Of a stretch of 64,000 bases of DNA, positions 55,261 to 63,028 are shown piece by piece. A model generated the notes under the pieces. That model was given only the letters and a program-made list of their open reading frames with translations, was not told where the DNA came from and did no database searches. This DNA is from Embleya sp040629175 (GTDB taxonomy: Bacteria > Actinomycetota > Actinomycetes > Streptomycetales > Streptomycetaceae): contig NZ_JBEXUX010000052.1 of NCBI RefSeq assembly GCF_040629175.1, positions 1 to 64,000 of the forward strand. Direction: 5' to 3'. Within the stretch, counting starts at the first letter, position 1. Every line of letters starts with the position of its first letter. A program made the position numbers and the translations under genes.

Positions 55261-56649
55261 TCAGCCGATGTCGAGGCGGAGCAGGTCCTCCTCGGTCTCG
55301 CGCCGCACGATCACGCGTGCGCTGCCGTCGTGCACCGCGATCACCGGCGGGCGGGTCACGTGGTTGTAGTTGCTCGCCATCGAGCGACAGTAGGCGCCGG
55401 TGGCGGGCACCGCGAGCAGATCGCCGGGGGCCAGGTCGGCGGGCAGGTAGGCGTCCTTGACGATGATGTCGCCGGACTCGCAGTGCCGACCCACCACGCG
55501 GGAGAGCATCGGCGCCGCGTCGCTCGCGCGTGAGACGAGCGTCACGCTGTACTCGGCGTCGTAGAGCGAGGTGCGGATGTTGTCCGACATCCCGCCGTCC
55601 ACGCTGACGTAGGTGCGCAGGCCCTCCAGCGGCTTGATCGTGCCCACCTCGTACAGCGTGAAGGTGCCGGGCCCGGCGATCGCGCGGCCGGGTTCGACCG
55701 ACAGACGCGGCACCGCCAGGCCGGCGGTGGCACACTCGCGGCGCACGATGTCCAGCAGCGAGGCGGCGATCACCGCGGGCGACTGCGGGTCGTCGGCGGA
55801 GGTGTAGGCGATGCCCAGGCCGCCGCCGAGGTCGATCTCGGGCAGTTCGACGCCGTGCTCGTCGCGCACCGCGACCAGCAGGCCGACCACCCGGCGCGCG
55901 GCGACCTCGAAGCCGGCCGTGTCGAAGATCTGCGAGCCGATGTGCGAGTGCAGGCCGACCAGTTCGAGCGACTCGAGCTTGCGGATCCGGCGCACCGCCT
56001 CGGCCGCTCGGCCGTCGGCAAGCGAGAAGCCGAACTTCTGGTCCTCGTGCGCGGTGGCGATGAACTCGTGGGTGTGCGCCTCGACCCCGACGGTGATCCG
56101 GACCAGCACCTTCTGCGTGACGCCGCGCCGGTCGGCCAGGAAGGCCAGCCGGCTGATCTCCTCGAACGAGTCGACCACGATCCGGCCGACGCCGACCTCC
56201 AGCGCGCGGTCCAGCTCGGCCCCGGACTTGTTGTTGCCGTGGAAGGCGATCCGGGCCGGGTCCATGCCCGCGGACAGTGCGACGGCCAGCTCGCCGGCGG
56301 TACACACGTCCAGGTTCAGGCCCTCCTCGGCGATCCAGCGCACCAGCGCGCGGCACAGGAACGCCTTGCCCGCGTAGAACACGTCGGCGCCCTCGAACGC
56401 CTCGCGCCAGGCGCGGCAGCGGGCCCGGAAGTCGGCCTCGTCGAGGATGTAGGCGGGCGTACCGAACTCCCGGGCGAGTTCGCGCACGTCCAGGCCGGCG
56501 ATGGTGACCACGCCGTCGGCGCCGCGCTCGGCGCCGACGGGCCAGATCTTCGGGTCGAGCAGGGTCAGGTCCTCGGGCGCGATCGGCGGCGCGCCGTCGG
56601 GCAGGACGTCCGCGTGGCGGGGACCGGCGGGGTGGGCGGAGCGGCTCAT
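55261..56649 (-). CDS. lysA: Diaminopimelate decarboxylase
   Basis: A 462-residue fold-III PLP enzyme that decarboxylates meso-diaminopimelate to lysine. PLP Lys lies in VFYAGKAFLCRALVRW, and HIGSQIFD, the Gly-rich DLGGGLGIAYT and the CESGDI motif are present. ATG 56649 has GGGGAG upstream. It is encoded between argS and the threonine operon, all in the same direction. Confidence 0.95.
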   Translation of the reverse strand: MSRSAHPAGPRHADVLPDGAPPIAPEDLTLLDPKIWPVGAERGADGVVTIAGLDVRELAREFGTPAYILDEADFRARCRAWREAFEGADVFYAGKAFLCRALVRWIAEEGLNLDVCTAGELAVALSAGMDPARIAFHGNNKSGAELDRALEVGVGRIVVDSFEEISRLAFLADRRGVTQKVLVRITVGVEAHTHEFIATAHEDQKFGFSLADGRAAEAVRRIRKLESLELVGLHSHIGSQIFDTAGFEVAARRVVGLLVAVRDEHGVELPEIDLGGGLGIAYTSADDPQSPAVIAASLLDIVRRECATAGLAVPRLSVEPGRAIAGPGTFTLYEVGTIKPLEGLRTYVSVDGGMSDNIRTSLYDAEYSVTLVSRASDAAPMLSRVVGRHCESGDIIVKDAYLPADLAPGDLLAVPATGAYCRSMASNYNHVTRPPVIAVHDGSARVIVRRETEEDLLRLDIG

Positions 56650-56801
56650 GTCGTGGTGCTCCCCGTGGGGTGAGGGCGTCGGTGTGGGGTGGGTGGTGTG
56701 CGGCGGTGCGGCAGTGCGGCGGTTTGCGTGTGGTGCCGCGGCGGGTGCCTGCGGTGGGGCGGTGAGTGGCGTGCGGTGGGTGGCGGCCCGTGGTCGGGAA
56801 C

Positions 56802-56835
56802 GGCCGAAGGCCGGGCATGTGCCCGGCCTTCGGCC
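56802..56835 (-). terminator. Terminator of argS
   Basis: Arms 56802-56816 and 56821-56835 form a perfect 15-bp stem around an ATGT loop, 28 bases past the argS stop. No T-run follows. Confidence 0.75.
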
Positions 56836-56862
56836 TGTCGTCGCCTGCGTTGTGACGATCCG

Positions 56863-58515
56863 TCACATGCGCTCGGGGGCGGACACCCCGAGCAGGGCGA
56901 GGCCGTTGGCCACCACGGTTTTCGTGGCCTCGGCCAACCACATTCGGGCGTGCGTCAGGTCGGTGACCTCTTCCTCGCCCTTGGGCAGGATCTGACAGTG
57001 GTCGTAGAAGCGGTGGTACGTGCCGGCCAACTGCTCCAGGTAACGCGCGACGTGGTGCGGCTCGCGCATCTCGGCGGCCTTGGCGACCACCCGCGGGAAC
57101 TCGCCGAGCATGCCGAGCAGGTCGGACTCCCACTCGGTGGACAGCAGCTCGGGCTTGAACTCGCCCTTGACGATGCCGCGTTCGGCCGCCTTGCGCTCGA
57201 CGGCGGACATCCGGGCGTGCGCGTACTGAACGTAGAACACGGGGTTCTCGTTCTTGTGCGACGTGAGGATGTCGATGTCCAGCGTGATGGTGGAGTCGGT
57301 GGACGAGCGCGCCAGCGAGTACCGCGCGGCGTCGACGCCGATCCACTCGACGACGTCGTCGATGGTGATGATGTTGCCCGCGCGCTTGGACATCCGGACC
57401 TCTTCGCCGGCGCGCATCATCTTCACGAACTGGCCGACGATGATCTCGATGTTGCGCTCGGGGTCGTCGCCCGCGCAGGCCGCGATCGCCTTGAGCCGCC
57501 CGACGTAGCCGTGGTGGTCGGCGCCGAGCATGTAGACGGCGACCTCGTTGCCGCGGTCGCGCTTGTTCAGGTAGTACGCGGCGTCGGAGGCGAAGTAGGT
57601 CTTCTCGCCGTCGGACTTGATCAGGACCCGGTCCTTGTCGTCCCCGTAGTCCGTGGTGCGCAGCCAGATCGCGCCGTTGTCGTCGTAGACGTGGCCCTGC
57701 TCGCGCAGCCGCTCGATCGCCTTCTCCACCGCGCCGGACTCGTGCAGCGTGGTCTCGGAGAACCACACGTCGAAGTGCGCGCCGAAGTTCTCCATCGAGC
57801 GCTGGATCTCGGCGACCATCAGCTTGAGCCCGGTGGCCCGGAAGACCTTCTCCTGCTCGGCCTCGGCCAGGCTCGGCACATCGGGCTGCTCGGCGAGGAT
57901 GTCGGCGGCGATGTCGTTGATGTACGCACCGACGTAGCCGTCCTCGGGGACGGGGCGACCGTTCGCCGCCGCCATCAGCGACTTGCCGAACTTGTCGATC
58001 TGCACGCCGGCGTCGTTGATGTAGTACTCGGTGGTCACGTCCGCGCCGGACGCGCGCAGGATCCGCCCGAGCGAGTCGCCGACGGCGGCCCAGCGCACGC
58101 CACCGATGTGGATCGGCCCGGTCGGGTTCGCCGACACGAACTCCAGGTTGATCTTGAGTCCGTCGAACGCGTTGTTGCTGCCGTACTCGGCGCCGGCCTC
58201 GACGATGGAGCGGGCCAGCTCGCCCTGGGTGGCGGTGTCGAACGTGATGTTCAGGAACCCGGGGCCGGCGACGTCGACCTTGGCCACACCGGGCGCCTGC
58301 GCGATCCGCACGGCCAGCAACTCGGCGATCTCGCGCGGCGGTCGCTTGGCCGGCTTCGCGAGCTGCAACGCGATGTTCGTCGCGTAGTCCCCGTGCTCGC
58401 GGTTCTTGGGTCGCTCGACCGTCGTGCTCTCGGGCACGGCAACGGCGAGCTCGCCCGCCTCGACGGCGGCACGAACCGCGGACAACACTGACTGCGAAAG
58501 CTCTGCGGGGGTCAC
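56863..58515 (-). CDS. argS: Arginyl-tRNA synthetase
   Basis: A 550-residue class I synthetase charging tRNA-Arg. HIGH-type motif ANPTGPIHIGG, and the KMSKS-type loop reads VRMSKRAGN. The N-terminal Add-1 domain and the C-terminal all-alpha DALR domain (YVQYAHARMSAVERK, ending SAPERM) are present. GTG 58515 has no Shine-Dalgarno; TACGCT ends 7 bases before it, suggesting a leaderless mRNA. Confidence 0.95.
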   Translation of the reverse strand: MTPAELSQSVLSAVRAAVEAGELAVAVPESTTVERPKNREHGDYATNIALQLAKPAKRPPREIAELLAVRIAQAPGVAKVDVAGPGFLNITFDTATQGELARSIVEAGAEYGSNNAFDGLKINLEFVSANPTGPIHIGGVRWAAVGDSLGRILRASGADVTTEYYINDAGVQIDKFGKSLMAAANGRPVPEDGYVGAYINDIAADILAEQPDVPSLAEAEQEKVFRATGLKLMVAEIQRSMENFGAHFDVWFSETTLHESGAVEKAIERLREQGHVYDDNGAIWLRTTDYGDDKDRVLIKSDGEKTYFASDAAYYLNKRDRGNEVAVYMLGADHHGYVGRLKAIAACAGDDPERNIEIIVGQFVKMMRAGEEVRMSKRAGNIITIDDVVEWIGVDAARYSLARSSTDSTITLDIDILTSHKNENPVFYVQYAHARMSAVERKAAERGIVKGEFKPELLSTEWESDLLGMLGEFPRVVAKAAEMREPHHVARYLEQLAGTYHRFYDHCQILPKGEEEVTDLTHARMWLAEATKTVVANGLALLGVSAPERM

Positions 58516-58528
58516 GGGCACAAGCGTA
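58516..58528 (-). promoter_or_regulatory. -10 element of argS, leaderless start
   Basis: Minus-strand TACGCT (58528-58523) is followed by TGTGCCC and the GTG start. No RBS-like sequence is present. Confidence 0.55.
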
Positions 58529-58567
58529 GGCGACCCGCGGACCAACCCACCCGGCGGGCGGGGTCGG

Positions 58568-59068
<501 letters not shown>

Positions 59069-59081
59069 GCCAGTGAGATTA
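59069..59081 (-). promoter_or_regulatory. -10 element of response regulator, leaderless start
   Basis: TAATCT (59081-59076) is seven bases before the GTG on the minus strand, a near-consensus -10. Confidence 0.6.
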
Positions 59082-59143
59082 GGCCCCCCACCCCCACCCG
59101 CGGGCCCGATCCGCACATCTCACCCCCGCCTCCCCCCAACCCC

Positions 59144-59174
59144 TTCGCAACCCACTCCCCGGAGCTGGTAATGT
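59144..59174 (+). promoter_or_regulatory. Possible tRNA-Arg promoter
   Basis: TTCGCA (59144-59149) and TAATGT (59169-59174) are 19 bases apart and place a transcript start about 7 bases before the mature tRNA. The -35 match is weak. Confidence 0.4.
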
Positions 59175-59187
59175 TCACGTCACCCGA

Positions 59188-59259
59188 GCCCCTGTAGCTC
59201 AGGGGATAGAGCAACGGCCTCCGGAGCCGTGTGCGCAGGTTCGAATCCTGCCAGGGGCA
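59188..59259 (+). tRNA. tRNA-Arg (CCG)
   Basis: Cloverleaf of 72 bases: acceptor GCCCCTG/CAGGGGC, D arm GCTC/GAGC, anticodon stem ACGGC/GCCGT with loop CTCCGGA (anticodon CCG, reading CGG), T arm GCAGG/CCTGC with TTCGAAT loop, discriminator A. CCA is not encoded. An integrase gene and an element lie immediately downstream, so its 3' end is the probable attachment site. Confidence 0.95.
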
Positions 59260-59276
59260 CACAGCGTGAACAGTCT

Positions 59277-59310
59277 CAGCAGCCACGATCACTCGTGAGC
59301 TGCTGTTTTT
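59277..59310 (+). terminator. Terminator of tRNA-Arg
   Basis: CAGCAGC CACGA pairs with TCGTG A GCTGCTG (one bulged A, 4-base loop) and is followed by TTTTTGTTTT, a classical intrinsic terminator. It lies inside the integrated element, so the element supplies the terminator of the tRNA. Confidence 0.8.
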
Positions 59311-59472
59311 GTTTTGGGGCCCCTTTTCGCTCGTCACTCCGTGTGTCAGCCCGCGCAGGTGCGTGCAGGCGTAGGACGGCCCGCGCGTAATGGGCGCGTA
59401 ATGATCTTGGAGACGTTTCCGCAGGTCACAGTGCGTATTTGGCGTATGCGCGGCGTGGCCCGGACACGACGA

Positions 59473-59496
59473 AAGCCCCGGAGTGATCCGGGGCTT
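59473..59496 (-). terminator. Terminator of integrase
   Basis: AAGCCCCGGA/TCCGGGGCTT form a 10-bp stem with a GTGA loop; on the minus strand TTTCGT follows. It lies 20 bases past the integrase stop. Confidence 0.75.
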
Positions 59497-59515
59497 CCTA
59501 CCGTCTGACGGTTGG

Positions 59516-60898
59516 TCAGCTCTCGTCACCGAGACCATCCGAGATGCGTTGGTTGATCAGGTCGCGCTGTCCGTCGATGCACTTGGCGTAGATCTTGAGC
59601 AGCACATCCACCGAGTGCCCGAGCCGTTCGGCGACCTCCGTGGCCGGCACTCCGGAGTTGAGCCAGAGCGACGCGCAGGCGTGCCGCAGGTCGTACGGCC
59701 GAGCCGCGAGAGGCGAGGAGACCTGTTCCTCGGTCAGGGCGAGCGTGCGTGCTTCCTTCCACACTCGGGAGTAGGTGGAGGAGGCAAGGACGCCACGGCG
59801 TTCGCTCGGGAAGAGTCGACCGTCCTTTGCCGTGCCGAACTCTTCGATGTGCGCGAGGAGGATCGCGACGAGTTGCGGAGGGATGGGCACGTGGCGCGTG
59901 TCCTTGTCCGCCCGCTGCTTCAGGCCCCGCTCGTCGTGCGCCTGGCCGTTGTCCGTCCAGGTCTTCCCCGCCGCCGGCCGGGTGGTGTGGAGGGTGAGCG
60001 AGCCCCATCCCGAGGTGGGCAAGACACAGTCGGCGCGCCGCAGGTTCACCGCTTCTGCCGGGCGCGTGCCGGCGTAGTAGAGAACCGCGAAGAAGGCGCG
60101 GAGACGACGGCCGCCGGCCCGCTTGTGTCCGCCGACGTAGGTCACCGCGGCGAGCAGTTCGCGAGCCTGAACCGGGTTGGCGACCGAGCGACGGTCCACC
60201 GAGGAGGCGACCATGACGCGCTTGCGCTTGAGCTTGTCGATGGGGTTCACCGGAAGGTGTTCCAGCTCTACGGCGTAGTCGAGGAGGTTGTAGAGGACCG
60301 AGCGCTTACGCCGAAGCGTCTCGGCGCCTGCTGCGGTTCCGTCGAGCTTGAGACCGAGCGCGTCCAACACACCGTGAACAGTCTTGGCGTCCGCGAGCCC
60401 CTTGATGGGCAGCGACCTCTTTTCGAGCCAGGCAACCGCTTTGGTGACGTCGCCGGGCCGAGGGAGCTTCCGGCGAGTCGGCGGTAGAACGAACAGCCGG
60501 AGGGCGCGGCGCAGGGTCACCACGTCGGGACGGCCGTCACTGTCCTTCACGAGCGCGGGCAGAGCCGTGGCCAGCGCGTCCGTCATGCTGTCCCGCGACT
60601 TCGCAGCCGCGCCCGGCCACTTCATGTCCATGTAGGCGAGCGCGAAGGTGAGGGCCGACGTCGCCTGTTTGGCCTTCTGCATGGACTCAGGGAGACCGCT
60701 CTCAAGATCGAACGCTTCGCCGTCCTCGGTGGCACGGATCAAGCGTCCACGGAACCGGTCGGCCAACCCTTTCGTACCAAACGTCGCTGATTGCGGCTCG
60801 CCCGCGACAGTCCAACGCACCACGAAAGAGGGCTTCTTCTTACTGCTCTGGTTCCGGACCACGGCCCAGACTCGGACCTTGTACGTCTTGTCCGTCAC
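59516..60898 (-). CDS. int: Tyrosine-recombinase integrase of an AICE
   Basis: A 460-residue site-specific tyrosine recombinase of the pSAM2/AICE type. The catalytic signatures are YYAGTRPAEAVNLRRADC (first Arg), the box-II segment LRHACASLWLNSGVPATEV (HxxR), the LGHS His and the Tyr in LLKIYAKCIDG. The N-terminal SAM-like/AP2-like arm-binding part takes the first third. The GTG start overlaps the xis stop by 4 bases and has GGAGGAAG upstream. It lies 256 bases from the tRNA-Arg 3' end, the expected attachment site. It should integrate and, with Xis, excise the element. Confidence 0.93.
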   Translation of the reverse strand: MTDKTYKVRVWAVVRNQSSKKKPSFVVRWTVAGEPQSATFGTKGLADRFRGRLIRATEDGEAFDLESGLPESMQKAKQATSALTFALAYMDMKWPGAAAKSRDSMTDALATALPALVKDSDGRPDVVTLRRALRLFVLPPTRRKLPRPGDVTKAVAWLEKRSLPIKGLADAKTVHGVLDALGLKLDGTAAGAETLRRKRSVLYNLLDYAVELEHLPVNPIDKLKRKRVMVASSVDRRSVANPVQARELLAAVTYVGGHKRAGGRRLRAFFAVLYYAGTRPAEAVNLRRADCVLPTSGWGSLTLHTTRPAAGKTWTDNGQAHDERGLKQRADKDTRHVPIPPQLVAILLAHIEEFGTAKDGRLFPSERRGVLASSTYSRVWKEARTLALTEEQVSSPLAARPYDLRHACASLWLNSGVPATEVAERLGHSVDVLLKIYAKCIDGQRDLINQRISDGLGDES

Positions 60899-61104
60899 GC
60901 CGCTTCCTCCGCCCGAGTGTCGAGCCACTCCGCGAACGCCGCACGCGTGACGCGTAGTTCGCCGTTGGGGAGCTTGTGGCAGGCCGGCGCCAAGCCGAGT
61001 TCACGCCAGCGGTAGAAAGTCCGGCGAGAGAGGCCACCCAGCGCTTCGAGGACTTCCGGGACGGTCATGAGTTCGACGTCCGAAGTCTTGGCTCTTCTGG
61101 TCAT
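60895..61104 (-). CDS. xis: Excisionase (MerR/AlpA-type helix-turn-helix)
   Basis: A 69-residue DNA-binding protein with the pattern LMTVPEVLEALGGLSRRTFYR WRELG split over a winged helix-turn-helix; typical of AICE excisionases that direct the integrase toward excision. ATG 61104 has GGGAGGGCGGC upstream; a longer frame to 61185 runs through rep. Its stop overlaps int by 4 bases (GTGA) and its start overlaps the rep stop by 4 (ATGA). Confidence 0.85.
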   Translation of the reverse strand: MTRRAKTSDVELMTVPEVLEALGGLSRRTFYRWRELGLAPACHKLPNGELRVTRAAFAEWLDTRAEEAA

Positions 61105-62696
61105 GCCGCCCTCCCCCGGGCAGTTGCCGAATTGTCGAGCGGTCCGTCTGCGCGGGCTTTCGCGTCGTCCATCGCCTTGCGCCACCGCACCCGTTCGGCG
61201 ACCGCGCGACGGAGGCGATGGGACAGCGGTGCGACGTCAGGGTCGTCACGGCCGACCGGAGCCCAGATAAACCGATTCGGATCCGGAAGGTCGCCGGCAC
61301 CGCCGACCAGGTCCAGCACCCATGCCCGGCGCTCCGTCTTGTGGTCGGCCATGGTCTTGCCGGACCACTTGCGCGAGACCAGGACACGCCGCCCGCCGTA
61401 GCCGAGGTGGGTCCGGCGATGGGCCTTCGACTTGCAGCAGCCCAGACGCAGGCCCGCACGGGCGTTCTTGGGCTGGACCCCGTACAGCAGCCAGTTCGCG
61501 CATGTAGGCGAGCAGGGCTCGTAACGGAGTACTTCGGTCAGTCGGTCCACGTGGGCGTTCTGGGCCCCGCTGTGGGCCTCGTGGGACTCGTGGGCGGACT
61601 TGTTGAGGTACTTGGTCAGGTAGCCGATGCAGCGGCGTGCGTCGGGCGAGCCGACGAGGACGCCCTTGGCGTCGACCTGCGTCCCGAACCGGGCGACGTG
61701 AATCGGTTCCGCATCGTCGGCCAGGCCGTCCAACGCCTTATCCCAGGTGGGGAGTTCGGTGCCGTTCGCCGGGTCGAGGTACGCGCCGGTGTCCGCATCC
61801 CAGACCGGCGGTCGGTCGGTCGAGTGGACCGGTTCGTCACAGGCCGGCCACCACACCTGGTGATACGTGGCCGCCGCCACCTGCCGCAGTTCGGCCCGCG
61901 ACACCGTGCCCCGGATCGCGAGGTGGATGTGCGGCGCCAACCGCCGCTGATACTCCACCGCAGCGAAGTACTGCACGTCGAAGCCGACCAGGCGCCGCAG
62001 GTTCTGCACGAACCGATCGACCAGCTTCGAGAAGTGCAGTGCGTCCCGAGCCGCCGCCCGGTAGTCGTACGCCGACGCGTCCACAGGCGTTCCGTCGTGG
62101 CGTACACGCCCATAGGAGGGCAACGTGAGCGTCACGAACAGCGAAGGCCGGAACACCTTGCCGTCGGGTGCGGTGTACGCCTTCCCGACTGTGCGCGCAT
62201 CGACCTCACGCCGGGGCAGATCAGGAGCGTCCTGACGCCGCCGCGTGGACCGCACCCGCCGGGTGACCGGGTCCGGGTCGATGTTCCCGCGCACCCCGGA
62301 GTCGGCCAACTCCCCGTCCACGGCCGCCAGGTCTTGGGCGAGTTCGGCCCGCTCGTCGCCGCTCGCCAGGTCGTGCTTCTTGGTCCAGTCCGCCCGCAGT
62401 TCGGCCAGCAACCGCTGTTCGTCGGTCGGCTCGTCCGCCTCCTGCACCGGCTCCTCGGTCAGGTGCCACCCCTCACGGCACTGCACCATACGCAGCCGCC
62501 GCTTCCGCTCGGCGCAGGTCGGACACACACTCGCCAGCGTCGCCCCACACGGGACGTCGACCACGGTCGTCTCACCGGTCACGATGTCGGTCCGCCGCAG
62601 CGCGATCGGGCGCACACAGACGCCGTGATCTTGGGCAACGGCACGCACCACCTCACGTGCGAGCGGCATCCGGACGCGTTCGGCTCTCGTGCTCAT
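61101..62696 (-). CDS. rep: Replication initiator of RepSA type (rolling circle)
   Basis: A 531-residue initiator of the AICE/pSAM2 RepSA family that would nick the origin of the excised circle. Motif II-like HUH site APHIHLAIRG and the motif III region CIGYLTKYLNKSAHE (YxxKY, candidate nicking Tyr) are present, with LFVTLTLPSYGRV as the first conserved strand. Cys pairs near residue 55 (CPTCAERKRR) and near residue 425 (EPCSPTCANW) suggest zinc binding. ATG 62696 overlaps the stop of the upstream gene by 4 bases, which is tight coupling. Replication in the element would allow transfer or maintenance after excision. Confidence 0.9.
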   Translation of the reverse strand: MSTRAERVRMPLAREVVRAVAQDHGVCVRPIALRRTDIVTGETTVVDVPCGATLASVCPTCAERKRRLRMVQCREGWHLTEEPVQEADEPTDEQRLLAELRADWTKKHDLASGDERAELAQDLAAVDGELADSGVRGNIDPDPVTRRVRSTRRRQDAPDLPRREVDARTVGKAYTAPDGKVFRPSLFVTLTLPSYGRVRHDGTPVDASAYDYRAAARDALHFSKLVDRFVQNLRRLVGFDVQYFAAVEYQRRLAPHIHLAIRGTVSRAELRQVAAATYHQVWWPACDEPVHSTDRPPVWDADTGAYLDPANGTELPTWDKALDGLADDAEPIHVARFGTQVDAKGVLVGSPDARRCIGYLTKYLNKSAHESHEAHSGAQNAHVDRLTEVLRYEPCSPTCANWLLYGVQPKNARAGLRLGCCKSKAHRRTHLGYGGRRVLVSRKWSGKTMADHKTERRAWVLDLVGGAGDLPDPNRFIWAPVGRDDPDVAPLSHRLRRAVAERVRWRKAMDDAKARADGPLDNSATARGRAA

Positions 62697-63028
62697 CGGG
62701 GCGTCCTCGGGATGGCGGTCCACACCGTGACCGGGTGGCCGTGAACCGTGCCTGTCACCTCGAAGAGGGTGTGCTCCCGGATGTATCGAGTCGTCTTCTC
62801 GGCTCCGGCCGTGACCGCGTCGTCCAGGACCGACGCCCAGCGCTCCATGTCGCCCGCCGTGACGTCGTACAGGTGCACGGACACCGACCACACCAGGTCC
62901 GCCTGAGACCACGTCAGCTCCATGGAACTGATCGCGGGCAGAGTCGGATGGCTACCAAGAAAGTCCGCCACGCAGCGCAGGACGATGACCCCACGGGTCA
63001 TGTCGGCCTCATATCGGCTGTTCGTCAT
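62693..63028 (-). CDS. AICE protein of unknown function
   Basis: A 111-residue protein between the translocase and rep genes. It contains EADMTRGVIVLRCVADFLGS, a Trp-rich centre (LTWSQADLVWSVSVHLYDV) and EKTTRYIREHTLFEVTGTVH. It has no membrane helix or known domain. The ATG overlaps the stop of the upstream tra gene by 4 bases, and its stop overlaps rep, so it is part of the same operon. From its place it may act in transfer or replication control; this is inference. Confidence 0.6.
   Translation of the reverse strand: MTNSRYEADMTRGVIVLRCVADFLGSHPTLPAISSMELTWSQADLVWSVSVHLYDVTAGDMERWASVLDDAVTAGAEKTTRYIREHTLFEVTGTVHGHPVTVWTAIPRTPR

Noticed and set aside
55143..55270. Possible threonine-rich leader peptide before hom
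   Set aside because: One minus-strand frame has several Thr codons and stops before the hairpin, but no ATG, GTG or TTG start with an RBS is found in that frame.
54947..57766. Open frame of 939 codons covering lysA and part of argS in another frame
   Set aside because: It overlaps two certain genes and its sequence is Arg/Pro/Gly-rich noise.
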